DNA of 64,000 nt from the NCBI RefSeq assembly GCF_003226565.1, contig NZ_QKOE01000013.1, positions 1-64,000 of the forward strand, read 5' to 3'. Positions within the stretch are counted from its first letter, which is position 1; each line of letters opens with the position of its first letter. Under the pieces are notes generated by a model, which worked only from the letters and a program-made list of their open reading frames with translations, was not told the origin of the DNA and ran no database searches. This document shows, one piece after another, positions 1 to 9,462 of the stretch. This DNA comes from Parazoarcus communis SWub3 = DSM 12120 (GTDB lineage: Bacteria > Pseudomonadota > Gammaproteobacteria > Burkholderiales > Rhodocyclaceae). Position numbers and translations under genes: made by a program.

Positions 1-172
1 AACGCCGCACTTTCCACCACAACCGCAAAACCGTCACAAACCACCGAGAACACCCGGCAACTCCTGACATCCTGCCGCTTCCTGCATCGCTGCGTTGCAC
101 TGCAGCGGTGAAGAGGTGCGCATTATAGACACCCCAGAGAATCTTGCAAGTACATTAACGAACTTTTTTGAT
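1..172. other. Intergenic sequence downstream of dnaB
   Basis: Non-coding stretch after the dnaB stop codon. I see no convincing reading frame, RNA gene or strong hairpin. A T-rich run just before the dnaB stop lies on the plus strand and is not preceded by a stem that would make it a terminator. Confidence 0.4.
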
Positions 173-1585
173 TTACTCGTCCGAGGAATAGAACCCCGGA
201 CCACCTGCAAAATTCTCGAACCGTGTGTATTGCCCCAGGAAGGTCATCCGGACAGTTCCTGTCGGACCATTACGGTGCTTGCCAATGATCAGCTCCGCAC
301 TTCCTTTATCAGGAGAATCCGGGTTATAGACTTCATCGCGATAGATGAACATGATGATGTCCGCGTCCTGCTCGATTGCACCGGACTCCCGCAAGTCCGA
401 CATTACAGGCCGTTTATTGGGTCGCTGCTCCAGACTTCGGTTCAGCTGCGACAGCGCAATGATCGGAACATGCAGCTCCTTGGCCAACGCCTTGACCGAG
501 CGCGAGATCTCCGACAGCTCGGAAGCACGGTTGTCGCTATCCTTGGTGCCGGACATCAGCTGCAGGTAGTCAATCACGATCAAACCGAGACGACCGCACT
601 GACGCGCCAATCGACGCGCTCGCGCACGCAGATCAATCGGATTCAGCCCGGGCGTTTCATCGATGAACAAGGGCGCATCATAGAGTTTGCCCATCGCAAC
701 CGTCAGTCGCTGCCAGTCATCATCAGTCAACCGCCCACTGCGAATCTTCTGCATATCGATCCGCCCAACCGACGAGATGAAGCGAGTCGCCAACTGGGTA
801 CCGGGCATCTCCATCGAGAAGATTGCCACCGGCAGCCTTTGTTCGACCGCAATATGCTCCGCGACATTCAAGGCAAAAGTGGTCTTGCCCATGGCAGGAC
901 GCCCAGCCACAATCAACATGTCGGAAGGCTGAAGACCCGAGGTCTTGTCATCCAGATCAGCAAAACCGGACGGAATGCCAGTCACTTCAGAAGGGTTGTC
1001 CCGATCGTACAATTCCTGCACACGATCGACGACCTGCTTCAGGATAGGCTGGATGGACTGAAATCCGCTGGCGTGACGCGCACCCGCCTCTGCAATCTCG
1101 AAAACTTTCGCCTCAGCCTCATCGAGCAGTGTTTTGGCATCCTTCCCCGACGGACTCAGTGCGCTAGCCGCAATGGTATCGCCAACCGCAACCAGCTTGC
1201 GCAGAATACCCCGCTCGCGAACGATCTCGGCATAGCGTCGAATGTTCGCAGCAGACGGCGTGTTGTTGGCAATCTCCGCCAGATAGGCCAGCCCGCCAGC
1301 ATGTTCGGCCTCGCCGCTTTTCTCCAGCGACTCGAAGACCGTCACCACGTCAGCAGGCTTGCCCTGGTCAATCAGCTTGGTGATGTGCCGATAGATACGA
1401 CGATGGTCGTCACGATAGAAATCCGCCTCATTAACCAGATCGGCAATGCGCTCCCACGCCGCATTGTCGAGCAGGATGCCGCCAATGAGGGACTGCTCTG
1501 CCTCGAGTGAATGCGGAGGAAGCTTGATCGACGCCATCTGCGGATCAAGTGCATCATCGGAAAACCTGCGGGACGAAGTCGCCAT
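173..1585 (-). CDS. dnaB: Replicative DNA helicase DnaB
   Basis: Hexameric helicase that unwinds DNA at the replication fork and recruits primase. The 470-residue product has the usual family length. An N-terminal interaction domain opens with LKLPPHS-type residues (here IKLPPHSLEAEQSLIGG). A RecA-like helicase domain follows, with Walker A GRPAMGKTT near residue 227 and a later DYLQLM segment. The ATG at 1585 gives MATSSRRF and matches the N-terminus of known DnaB; a TTG 27 bases upstream is open but less likely. The gene follows rplI on the same strand, but a terminator stands between them, so it may have its own promoter or depend on readthrough. Confidence 0.96.
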   Translation of the reverse strand: MATSSRRFSDDALDPQMASIKLPPHSLEAEQSLIGGILLDNAAWERIADLVNEADFYRDDHRRIYRHITKLIDQGKPADVVTVFESLEKSGEAEHAGGLAYLAEIANNTPSAANIRRYAEIVRERGILRKLVAVGDTIAASALSPSGKDAKTLLDEAEAKVFEIAEAGARHASGFQSIQPILKQVVDRVQELYDRDNPSEVTGIPSGFADLDDKTSGLQPSDMLIVAGRPAMGKTTFALNVAEHIAVEQRLPVAIFSMEMPGTQLATRFISSVGRIDMQKIRSGRLTDDDWQRLTVAMGKLYDAPLFIDETPGLNPIDLRARARRLARQCGRLGLIVIDYLQLMSGTKDSDNRASELSEISRSVKALAKELHVPIIALSQLNRSLEQRPNKRPVMSDLRESGAIEQDADIIMFIYRDEVYNPDSPDKGSAELIIGKHRNGPTGTVRMTFLGQYTRFENFAGGPGFYSSDE

Positions 1586-1621
1586 GAGAGTCGGACCAGA
1601 CCGGGAGAACAATCAGGAATT

Positions 1622-1653
1622 CTAAAAACAAAAGGGCTGCCGGAGCAGCCCTT
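1622..1653 (-). terminator. Rho-independent terminator after rplI
   Basis: A perfect 9-bp stem (AAGGGCTGC / GCAGCCCTT, 1632-1640 and 1645-1653) with a 4-base loop. Read on the minus strand it is followed by a T-rich tail (TTGTTTTTAG). It closes the rpsF-priB-rpsR-rplI operon. Confidence 0.85.
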
Positions 1654-1676
1654 CTGCATCTGCGGACAGACCGCGA

Positions 1677-2126
1677 TTACTGCTCGCCCAGCACCGATAC
1701 GGTGATGGAGACGACCACATCGGCGTGCAGCGCAACGTCGAGTTGCGTGTCGCCAATCTGCTTCAGGTGACCCAGCGGCATGCGGATAGCCGAGCGCTCG
1801 ATCTCGAACCCCTGAGCAGCCAGCGCCTCGGCCACGTCGATGTTGCTGACCGAACCAAACAGACGGCCATCCATGCCCGCCTTGCGGCTGACCTGAACCA
1901 TCAGGCCATTGAGCTTTTCACCCAATGCCTGCGCAGCAGCCAGCTTTTCAGCTTGCAGGCGCTCAAGTTCCGCGCGACGCGCTTCGAATTCAGCCATGTT
2001 GGCCTGAGTGGCACGCTTGGCCAGACCCTGCGGAATCAGGTAGTTGCGAGCGTAGCCATCCTTGACCTTGACTACGTCACCCAGCACGCCCAGCTTGCCG
2101 ACTTTTTCGAGAAGAATGATTTGCAT
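1677..2126 (-). CDS. rplI: 50S ribosomal protein L9
   Basis: Primary 23S rRNA-binding protein of the large subunit. It has 149 residues, the standard length. The N-terminal signature ([30 protein letters not shown] region) is intact, followed by the long connecting helix rich in Glu/Lys/Arg/Ala and the C-terminal domain. Last gene of the rpsF operon: it starts 15 bases after the rpsR stop and is followed by a terminator. Confidence 0.97.
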   Translation of the reverse strand: MQIILLEKVGKLGVLGDVVKVKDGYARNYLIPQGLAKRATQANMAEFEARRAELERLQAEKLAAAQALGEKLNGLMVQVSRKAGMDGRLFGSVSNIDVAEALAAQGFEIERSAIRMPLGHLKQIGDTQLDVALHADVVVSITVSVLGEQ

Positions 2127-2141
2127 GTTATCGATCCCCTC

Positions 2142-2417
2142 TTACTGGTGCAGGTCGGTGTAAGGCATCAGCGCCAGGAAACGGGCGCGCTTGACCGCGA
2201 CCGACAGCTGACGCTGGTAACCGGCTTTGGTGCCAGTGATGCGCGCCGGCATGATCTTGGCGTTTTCGGTGATGAAGTCCTTAAGGATATCCACATCCTT
2301 GTAGTCGACTTCTTCGATCTTCTCCGCAGTGAAGCGGCAGAACTTGCGACGCTTGAACAGACCGCGGTTACCGCGATCGTCCTTCTTCTTGAACTTGGAC
2401 TTGGGCTTGAAAGCCAT
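2142..2417 (-). CDS. rpsR: 30S ribosomal protein S18
   Basis: Small-subunit protein that pairs with S6 on the platform. The product is 91 residues with a basic N-terminus ([12 protein letters not shown]) and the conserved core [15 protein letters not shown] and [13 protein letters not shown]. It starts one base after the priB stop, in the usual rpsF-priB-rpsR-rplI order. Confidence 0.97.
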   Translation of the reverse strand: MAFKPKSKFKKKDDRGNRGLFKRRKFCRFTAEKIEEVDYKDVDILKDFITENAKIMPARITGTKAGYQRQLSVAVKRARFLALMPYTDLHQ

Positions 2418-2418
2418 T

Positions 2419-2733
2419 TCAGTTTCCTTCTACAAATTCGATCTTGTTCAGATGCAGTACCGGCGCCCGGCTGCGCAGACTTTTCGCTGCCAGGAACCCC
2501 GTTACCGACACATTCGCACCAGGACCGCCACTGATCAACACCATCGCCAGATCACCGACCGCAACGGCCTGCAGCTCCACCGCCACGGTGCGCTCCAGAC
2601 CAGCTTCCGACTGCTTCGATTCATGTACCAACAGACACCCCGCTACCGGAGTACCTGCCGGCGTACGCCGCAGGGGAAGGAGTTCGGCAACCTGCGCAAT
2701 CATGCGCAGTTCGTTCAGCCCTGTTTCAGACAC
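2419..2733 (-). CDS. priB: Primosomal replication protein N (PriB)
   Basis: Single-stranded-DNA-binding OB-fold protein of the PriA-dependent replication restart primosome. I chose the GTG at 2733, giving [11 protein letters not shown] and 104 residues, the family length. It lies one base past the rpsF stop (TGA-G-GTG), which suggests translational coupling. A longer open frame upstream overlaps rpsF and has no PriB-like sequence. The core ([21 protein letters not shown], then [13 protein letters not shown] and KIEFVE) matches PriB, and the position between rpsF and rpsR is diagnostic. Confidence 0.9.
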   Translation of the reverse strand: MSETGLNELRMIAQVAELLPLRRTPAGTPVAGCLLVHESKQSEAGLERTVAVELQAVAVGDLAMVLISGGPGANVSVTGFLAAKSLRSRAPVLHLNKIEFVEGN

Positions 2734-2734
2734 C

Positions 2735-3130
2735 TCAGGCCGAAGCGGCTTCGGACGCCTCTGCAGCCTTGCCTTCGTCACCACCAGCCGACGGAGTCAG
2801 CGAGCGGGACTTTTCTTCCTTCATCATCGGCGAGGGGGTGGTGACCGCCTTCTTCATCTTGATAGTCAGATGGCGCAGCACGGCATCGTTGAACTTGAAG
2901 GAATGCTCGAGCTCACCCAGAGTTTCGCCGTCGCACTCGATGTTCATGAGTACGTAGTGGGCCTTGTGCACCTTCTGGATCGGGTAGGCCAGCTGACGGC
3001 GACCCCAGTCTTCCAGGCGATGGATCTGGCCGCTGCGGGCGGTGACGATCGACTTGTAGCGGTCGATCATCGCCGGCACCTGTTCGGACTGGTCCGGGTG
3101 GACGATGAACACGATTTCGTAGTGTCGCAT
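2735..3130 (-). CDS. rpsF: 30S ribosomal protein S6
   Basis: Small-subunit protein and partner of S18. The 131-residue product starts [21 protein letters not shown] and carries the conserved [12 protein letters not shown] and HYVLMNIE segments. The C-terminal tail is acidic and alanine-rich, as in many proteobacterial S6 proteins. A strong Shine-Dalgarno (AAGGAG) lies 6 bases before the ATG. First gene of the operon. Confidence 0.97.
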   Translation of the reverse strand: MRHYEIVFIVHPDQSEQVPAMIDRYKSIVTARSGQIHRLEDWGRRQLAYPIQKVHKAHYVLMNIECDGETLGELEHSFKFNDAVLRHLTIKMKKAVTTPSPMMKEEKSRSLTPSAGGDEGKAAEASEAASA

Positions 3131-3201
3131 GCAGACTCCTTGCGGTTGTTGACGTTCAGCCCCCCGGCATGCGAAACCGGTGGAGCAAGGGTAAGAGCGG
3201 G

Positions 3202-3230
3202 ATGGTAGCAGCTAAAGCCCCTTCCGCCAA
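3202..3230 (-). promoter_or_regulatory. Candidate sigma-70 promoter of the rpsF operon
   Basis: On the minus strand, -35 TTGGCG (3225-3230), a 17-base spacer and an extended -10 TGC-TACCAT (hexamer 3202-3207). This predicts a leader of about 65 nt before rpsF. Both hexamers match consensus at 4 of 6 bases; spacing and the extended -10 support the call. Confidence 0.5.
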
Positions 3231-3371
3231 GCCCGTACTCGCACAATCGTCTGCATTACATGCATTAACGCATCAATCCTGCTTACATTCCCAGCACCAG
3301 CAAACGTGATCGTCGCCCTACCATCCTCATGACAGGTCTGCTTACCGCACACCGACCAAGGAGACAGGACC

Positions 3372-3662
3372 ATGAACTTACGCCATGCCCGAACGCTCGT
3401 CACTTCACTGCTCTGTACCGGCCTGCTTGCCAGCAGCGGCCTCGCACTGGCAGATGATCGTGGACGCTGGAGCCGCGACTGGGACGACCGCCGCGATCAT
3501 CGCCACCACAAACACCAGCGCCATTATCGCGACCATGAGCGCACGGTGATCCGCGAACGGGTCATCATCCGCGAACAACCGCGCTACATCAGAGAACGCG
3601 AGGTTCGAACCCACTATTACACCCGCCCCGCTACTACTCCGCACCCGCACCGGCTATCGTGA
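3372..3662 (+). CDS. Small secreted His/Arg-rich protein, apparently frameshifted near its C-terminus
   Basis: The frame reads 96 residues. There is a signal peptide (MNLRHARTLVTSLLCTGLL..., likely cleaved after ALA near residue 27), then a charged stretch rich in Arg, His, Asp and Tyr with repeats such as RDHRHHKHQRHYRDHERT and VIRERVIIREQPRYIRERE. A good ribosome site (AAGGAGA) precedes the ATG. The in-frame end (RPATTPHPHRLS) looks unnatural. A second frame starting at 3632 reads YYSAPAPAIVIGVNIPPLVIPLR and stops at 3703; such hydrophobic tails are, from memory, typical of small exported proteins of this kind. One base missing or two extra near 3625-3632 would join the frames. It is a mutated gene or a sequencing error. 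Function unknown. Confidence 0.55.
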   Translation: MNLRHARTLVTSLLCTGLLASSGLALADDRGRWSRDWDDRRDHRHHKHQRHYRDHERTVIRERVIIREQPRYIREREVRTHYYTRPATTPHPHRLS

Positions 3663-3725
3663 TTGGGGTCAATATCCCTCCGCTGGTCATTCCACTACGC
3701 TGATTGAAAGACCCGCCGGTCGACT

Positions 3726-6700
3726 TCAACGCGGCCGGCTTTCCCAGATCTTCTGCAGACGCTTCACCGATACCGGCATGGGCGTCTTCAACTCCTGGGC
3801 ATACAGGCCGACGCGCAACTCCTCGAGCAGCCAGCGGAAGGACTCGACCTGCTCATCCCGTACGCCGGCACGACGCTTGTTCAGCGCCTCGCGCTCCCAG
3901 GCATTCGCCAGTGATTTCCACTCCGCCATCAGTTGAGCGTCGCGCGCTGGGTTGTTACGGAGTTTGTCGAGTCGAACGGAGGCGGCTTTCAGGTAGCGCG
4001 GAAACTGCGCCAGTTGCTCCCACGAGAAGCAGACCAGAAAATCCTTCGGCAACAGTCCTGCCAGTTGCCCCTGGAGATCAGCCAGCACATCTGGGTAGGC
4101 CTTCAAGCCAGCCAACCGTTTCTGCAAGCCGGTGTACTCGGACACCAGCAGCCCGGTCAATCGCATGAATTCCTGCGCGACCAGGGACACGCGCGTCTTT
4201 GCCTCGGTGCATCGACGCTCGAACGCCAACGCGTCGGTGGGCAACGGCTCAAGCAGGCAGCAGCGCACCAGCGTCGCCTCGACCAGACGTGTCTTGAGCT
4301 CCGCTTCGGTCCCGAAGCTCATGTATTGCAAGGCAAGCTCACGCAAGCCGGGCAAGCGCTCGACCGCCCGCACCTGCTCCTTCAGTGTCAACGCAAACAG
4401 CCGGACAAGCCCACGCCGATGCACGCGCGCCGCTTCGTCAGGCGTGTCGTAAGGGCGTAACGAGACACTATCACCGTCATCATGCAGCGCTGGAAAACCG
4501 ATCACGTCCCGACCGGCAACCCGGATCTCCAGCAACTCAGGCAACCGCCCAAAAGTCCACGCAACCAACCCACTGTGAGCCGCACCAGACTCGTCGCCTG
4601 GCCCTGCCGCTCCCCGGGTCTCAGCAGGCTTGGCCACCTTACCCGCGTCCGGCCCCGTGAACCTTGCGCCTTGCCCCCCCATACCTGCCGCCGCCAGAGC
4701 CCCGGCCATGGCACCGTCAACACGGGCCGCACTGAAACGCGCTGCCACCTGGTCGCGCAGACGCGCCCGCAACTCAGCCAGATTGCGCGACTGCCCCATC
4801 ACCCGCCCGTGCTCGTCGACCACACGGAAATTCATGAAGCAGTGAGGCTTGAGGTTCTCGAGACGGAAGCTTTCCAGCGGTAGCTTGAGCTGCACGCGAT
4901 CCTCGACGAAGCCTTGCAGCGCCTTAAGCAAGGCCTCATCGACATCGAACGCTCCCGCCTCGCACTTTGCCGTGAAAGTAGCAGCACTCTCGGACACTGG
5001 CTGCAGCCGATGTCGATGCTTCTGCGGTACGGTCTTGAGCAGGGCGGTCACTTTCTCCTCGAGCAGGCCCGGCACCAGCCATTCGCAACGGTGCCCAGGA
5101 ATCTGGTTCAGCATCGCTAGTGGTACGGTCAGGGTCACCCCATCATCGGCCTCGCCCGGCTGATGCAGGTAGGTCAGCTTCAGTTTCTGCCCCAGCACTT
5201 CGAACGTGGTCGGGAAACGGTCGGTCGTCACGCCCTCCGCCTCATGCCGCATCAACTGCTCACGCGTCAGGTGCAGCAACTTTGGCTCGTGCCGCTCCGC
5301 GTCCTTGCGCCAACGCTCGAAACCCGCCACATCCACCACTTCGGGCGGAATCTTGCTGTCGTAAAAGGCCTCGATCAGCGCCTCATCCACCAGCACATCG
5401 GGGCGGCGAGTCTTGTGCTCAAGACGCTCGATCTCGGCCACCAGCTTGCGGTTGTGAGCCAGAAACGCCATGCCACGCGCCGCGCCTTCGGCAATCTCGC
5501 CATTGACCAAGCCCTCCCGCAGGAACAGCGTCCGGCACAAGGCTGGATCCGTTTCCCGGTAGCTGACACCACGCCGCGGGTAGATCACCAAGCCGTAGAC
5601 CGTTCCGCGCTCCCACGCCCGCACCGCCCCGGAGGACTTCGACCAGTGCGGCTCGAACACCTGGCGCCGCAGGAGGTGGCCGCCCACTTCCTCCACCCAC
5701 TCGGGCTCGATGCGCGCAATGCAGCGACCGAAAAGGCGCGAGGTATCGACCTGCTCGGCACACATGATCCATTTGCCCGCCTTCTTTGCCAGCGGCGAGC
5801 CCGGATGCGGCCAGAACTTGATCCCTCGAGCCCCCAGATAGCTGCCCGCCTGAGGGCCCACCGCATCCTCGACCTTGCAGCCGATATTGCCAAGCAGCCC
5901 GGCAAGCAGCGCCTTGTGAATGCTTTCGTAGTTGGCAGGCAGCTGGTTTTCCTTCCAGCCGTGCTCGGCACACAGTGCATGCAGCTGGGTGAACACATCC
6001 CGCCACTCACGCATCCTCAACCACGACAGGAAATGTTTCTTGCACCAGGCCTTCTGTTTGCTGCCGGACTCATGGCGCTGTACCTCATCCCATGCCTTCC
6101 AGGCATGCAGATACCACAGGAACTCCGAGCGTTGATCCTGCTCTCCGCCACGGAAACGGGCGTGAGCCTGATCAGCAGCTCCCTGACTCTCCTGCGGACG
6201 ATCACGCGGATCCTGTACCGACAGCGCCGCAGCAATCACCAGCACCTCAGCCAGACACCCACGATCGCGCGCAGCCAGGATCATGCGGCCCACCCGCGGA
6301 TCCAGCGGCAACTTGGCCAGTTCGCGGCCGATCGGCGTGAGCACTCGCGCCTCATCGTCGCTGACCGCCCCAAGCTCCGCCAACAGCGCATACCCGTCAC
6401 TGATCAGACGCGAGCCCGGCGCATCGATGAAGGGGAAATCCTCAACCGCACCCAAACGCAGCGATTTCATCCGCAAGATCACGCCGGCCAGCGAGGAACG
6501 CAAAATTTCCGGATCGGTATGCGCCGGCCGTCGATTGAAATCGTCTTCGTCGTACAGCCGGATGCAGATGCCGTCCATCACCCGACCGCACCGTCCGGCA
6601 CGCTGCATGGCCGCAGACCGGGCAATTTTCTCGATCTGCAGTTGTTCGACTTTGTTGCGTGGTGAATAGCGCTTCACCCGCGCCAGCCCCGTGTCAACGA

Positions 6701-7868
6701 CATAGCGGATACCGGGCACGGTCAGCGAGGTTTCCGCCACATTGGTCGACAACACCACCCGCCGACCGTTGGACGACGAAAACACGCGCGCCTGCTCCTG
6801 GGCTGACTGTCGCGCAAACAGGGGCAGCACCTCGGTACCCGGCAGGTGGTGTGCCTTGCGCAAGGCCTCGGCCGCCTCACGGATTTCGCGCTCGCCAGGC
6901 AGGAAGACCAGTACATCGCCCGGCCCACAGCGCTGAGCCTCGTCGACCGCGTCGACGATGGCCTCGTAAAGATCGCGCCCCTTGTCCTTGCGCGGCAGAG
7001 GGCGGACATCCTTACGTACGGAAACCGGTGTCGAGGCCTCCTCATCCTCCACGGGTCGATAGCGCATCTCGATCGGATACAAGCGGCCAGAAACCTCGAT
7101 CACCGGCGCAGCGCACCCGTCAGCATCGGCAAAGTGCCGCGCAAATCGATCAGCATCAAGCGTCGCCGAGGTCACGATCAACTTCAGGTCAGGCCGCTTG
7201 GGCAGCACAGTGCGCAGGTAACCGAGCAGGAAGTCAATGTTGAGACTGCGCTCGTGCGCCTCGTCGAGGATCAGGGTATCGTAGGCGGACAACAGCGGAT
7301 CCGTCTGGGTTTCGGCCAGCAGGATACCGTCGGTCATCAACTTGATATTGCTGTTGGGGCCAAGCCGGTCGGTAAAGCGGATCTTGTAGCCGACGGCCTC
7401 GCCGAGCGGGCTGTTCAGTTCCTGCGCGATCCGGGTCGCCGTCGCCCTTGCAGCCAAGCGACGCGGCTGCGTGTGCCCGATCAGCCCTGCGGCACCGCGG
7501 CCCAGCGCGAGACAGATTTTCGGCAACTGGGTGGTCTTGCCCGACCCCGTTTCCCCGCAGACAATGATCACCTGATGCACCTGCAGCGCATCGGCAATCT
7601 CCTGACGCCGCCCGGACACGGGCAGATCGGGTGGAAAGTCCGGCCTGGGCAGCGCGACCCGCCGCGCAGTCAGGGCCATGCGCGAGCGTTCACGCAAACC
7701 GTCGAAGTCGGCCTGTACGCGCCCACGCCGGTCATCTGCGCAGTGCGCGAGTTCGCGCGCCAACCGCAGCAGGCGCGGACGGTCGACGCTAAGACAATCA
7801 TCGAAATCAGCAGCATCGCCCTGCATCCGGTCACGACTGCGGGAAGAGGTTCTGGGGTGTTCTTTCAT
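3726..7868 (-). CDS. hrpA: ATP-dependent RNA helicase HrpA (DEAH box)
   Basis: Large DEAH-box RNA helicase; family members act on mRNA and on stalled ribosomes. It has 1380 residues from the ATG at 7868, somewhat longer than the E. coli protein. Walker A is GETGSGKTTQ near residue 103, then DEAHERS, SAT and the motif VI segment QRAGRCGR. The HA2/OB-fold region and the long DUF3418-type C-terminal region follow. A GTG 21 bases upstream is an alternative start; neither start has a clear Shine-Dalgarno. It stands alone and is divergent from the gene at 8083. Confidence 0.93.
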   Translation of the reverse strand: MKEHPRTSSRSRDRMQGDAADFDDCLSVDRPRLLRLARELAHCADDRRGRVQADFDGLRERSRMALTARRVALPRPDFPPDLPVSGRRQEIADALQVHQVIIVCGETGSGKTTQLPKICLALGRGAAGLIGHTQPRRLAARATATRIAQELNSPLGEAVGYKIRFTDRLGPNSNIKLMTDGILLAETQTDPLLSAYDTLILDEAHERSLNIDFLLGYLRTVLPKRPDLKLIVTSATLDADRFARHFADADGCAAPVIEVSGRLYPIEMRYRPVEDEEASTPVSVRKDVRPLPRKDKGRDLYEAIVDAVDEAQRCGPGDVLVFLPGEREIREAAEALRKAHHLPGTEVLPLFARQSAQEQARVFSSSNGRRVVLSTNVAETSLTVPGIRYVVDTGLARVKRYSPRNKVEQLQIEKIARSAAMQRAGRCGRVMDGICIRLYDEDDFNRRPAHTDPEILRSSLAGVILRMKSLRLGAVEDFPFIDAPGSRLISDGYALLAELGAVSDDEARVLTPIGRELAKLPLDPRVGRMILAARDRGCLAEVLVIAAALSVQDPRDRPQESQGAADQAHARFRGGEQDQRSEFLWYLHAWKAWDEVQRHESGSKQKAWCKKHFLSWLRMREWRDVFTQLHALCAEHGWKENQLPANYESIHKALLAGLLGNIGCKVEDAVGPQAGSYLGARGIKFWPHPGSPLAKKAGKWIMCAEQVDTSRLFGRCIARIEPEWVEEVGGHLLRRQVFEPHWSKSSGAVRAWERGTVYGLVIYPRRGVSYRETDPALCRTLFLREGLVNGEIAEGAARGMAFLAHNRKLVAEIERLEHKTRRPDVLVDEALIEAFYDSKIPPEVVDVAGFERWRKDAERHEPKLLHLTREQLMRHEAEGVTTDRFPTTFEVLGQKLKLTYLHQPGEADDGVTLTVPLAMLNQIPGHRCEWLVPGLLEEKVTALLKTVPQKHRHRLQPVSESAATFTAKCEAGAFDVDEALLKALQGFVEDRVQLKLPLESFRLENLKPHCFMNFRVVDEHGRVMGQSRNLAELRARLRDQVAARFSAARVDGAMAGALAAAGMGGQGARFTGPDAGKVAKPAETRGAAGPGDESGAAHSGLVAWTFGRLPELLEIRVAGRDVIGFPALHDDGDSVSLRPYDTPDEAARVHRRGLVRLFALTLKEQVRAVERLPGLRELALQYMSFGTEAELKTRLVEATLVRCCLLEPLPTDALAFERRCTEAKTRVSLVAQEFMRLTGLLVSEYTGLQKRLAGLKAYPDVLADLQGQLAGLLPKDFLVCFSWEQLAQFPRYLKAASVRLDKLRNNPARDAQLMAEWKSLANAWEREALNKRRAGVRDEQVESFRWLLEELRVGLYAQELKTPMPVSVKRLQKIWESRPR

Positions 7869-8082
7869 GAATACTCGGATGGCCGACACCAGCGTAGATA
7901 CACCAGCCGTCCTGCCGATAAAGACAAATCAGTGGCGCCCGGAGCGCACACTTTCGATCCAACATTATCGCGGAAACCGCAACAAGACGTGCCCGGGTTT
8001 ATATCCGGCACGCCACAAACGCCGAGGCGGGCGCGTTCCCGCCGCTATACTGCCAACCGTCCAGTTGCCCCCGCAACACTCC

Positions 8083-8787
8083 ATGCCTGCAGAAACCGGC
8101 ACCCCACCTCGACTGCGCACGCACCTGACCGACGCCTCAGGCGGACTGGGCTATCACCTGCGTGCCATGCGCTACCGACGCACGCTGTGGCAGCCCTTCA
8201 TCACCGAACTCACACGATGGCTTGAACAGTGGCGACCGCCCAGCCGCCAGTTGGTTTTGATTGGCCCCTCCGCCGGCTACACCATGCCTGAGGATTTTCT
8301 GTCGCGCTTCGAGCGCGTTTCCGTTCTGGAGCCGGACCCCCTTGCGCGCTGGCTGCTGAAGCGCCGCTTCACGCGACAGCAACTGGAGTTTGGCAATCTC
8401 GATTGCCTGGCCAGCCCTGACGGCCCGGACTGGCTTGCACGACGTTATGCCACCGCCTGCCTGTTATTCTGTAATGTGCTTGGCCAGGCTCCTGCCATCA
8501 GCCAGCACGCCGGATGGGCGGAGACCCTGCGTCATGCCCTGCGCCATCACCACTGGGCAAGCTGGCACGACGTCCTGTCTGCGACCAGCCCGCCCCTGCC
8601 TCAATCGAACGACCCAACCGCCACTGCCGAGGGTGTTGGTCAACTGGCCAGCCGCTTCTGGCGCTGGCCAACCAAAGTACTGGATCATGACAGCCTGGGC
8701 CTGGTCGGCCACCAGGACGGATTCTTGCTGTGGCAACTGACGCCTCGACAATGGCAACTGGTGGAGTGGGGCACCCATCAACCGTGA
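8083..8787 (+). CDS. Conserved hypothetical protein, methyltransferase-like fold
   Basis: The ATG at 8083 gives 234 residues. The middle resembles a Rossmann methyltransferase core: LVLIGPSAGYTMP as a glycine-containing loop after a beta strand, an acidic residue after the next strand (VSVLEPDPLARW), and later CNVLGQAP and WHDVLSA. No catalytic motif fixes a substrate. A TATACT hexamer at 8046-8051 could be its -10 element. It is divergent from hrpA and precedes the DUF2478 gene by 73 bases. I infer a methyltransferase-related fold; activity is not established. Confidence 0.7.
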   Translation: MPAETGTPPRLRTHLTDASGGLGYHLRAMRYRRTLWQPFITELTRWLEQWRPPSRQLVLIGPSAGYTMPEDFLSRFERVSVLEPDPLARWLLKRRFTRQQLEFGNLDCLASPDGPDWLARRYATACLLFCNVLGQAPAISQHAGWAETLRHALRHHHWASWHDVLSATSPPLPQSNDPTATAEGVGQLASRFWRWPTKVLDHDSLGLVGHQDGFLLWQLTPRQWQLVEWGTHQP

Positions 8788-8860
8788 TCCAATTGCGCAC
8801 AGGGCTGGGCGCCCCCGCTGCCGAGTGAGACAATCCGGCTTCATTGTCCGGTACTCCATC

Positions 8861-9379
8861 ATGTCCGCCCTGCCGATCGCCGCCATCCTCTACCTTCCCA
8901 CCGACAACATCGAAGCCCTGCTGGTCGAGGTCGCACGCACACTCGCCGCACGCGGCGTCAAGGTAGGCGGCGTGATCCAGCACGACATCGCGACCGCGGT
9001 CAATGACCCCTGCGCGATGGAGCTCGAAGACTTGCACAGTGGCGAGCGCTTCTCGCTGTCTCAGGAGCTGGGCAGTGGATCCGAGGCCTGCCGCCTCGAC
9101 CCCGGGGCACTGGCCCACGCGTCAGTCGCGGTACGCAAGGCAGTGGAGGATGGCGCCGAACTGATCATGATCAACAAGTTCAGCACCCAGGAAGCAAACG
9201 GCATCGGGCTGCGCGACGAAATGGGCTACGCCGTCCTTGCCGGTATCCCACTGCTGACCGCAGTTGGCAAGCGCTTCCTGCCGGAATGGGAAAACTTCAC
9301 CGGCGGCGACGGCTGCCTGCTTGAACCCACACTGGATGGCGTGCTCGCATGGTGGGACGGCCTCACTGGCGGCCGCTGA
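8861..9379 (+). CDS. DUF2478 family protein
   Basis: 172 residues from the ATG at 8861 (MSALPIAAILYL). The pattern fits the DUF2478 family: a hydrophobic strand, VARTLAARGVKVGGVIQ, then ELEDLHSGERFSLSQELGSGSEACRLDPGAL, ELIMINKFSTQEANG and GIPLLTAV. The NKF segment and the strand-helix order recall NTPase folds, but there is no classical Walker A glycine loop. From memory, some members lie near molybdenum genes; this copy is far from the Moco cluster here. Function unknown. Confidence 0.75.
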   Translation: MSALPIAAILYLPTDNIEALLVEVARTLAARGVKVGGVIQHDIATAVNDPCAMELEDLHSGERFSLSQELGSGSEACRLDPGALAHASVAVRKAVEDGAELIMINKFSTQEANGIGLRDEMGYAVLAGIPLLTAVGKRFLPEWENFTGGDGCLLEPTLDGVLAWWDGLTGGR

Positions 9380-9462
9380 TATGCACGATCGTCCTCGCTC
9401 AGTCGAGCTGACACACCTTGCCGCCCCCTTCGTCTGCGGCCACTGGCCCGAAAAGCACTGAC

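Noticed and set aside
3131-3371. Small RNA or extra gene between rpsF and the secreted protein
   Set aside because: Apart from the rpsF promoter and the ribosome site of the next gene, I see no stable structure or coding signal.
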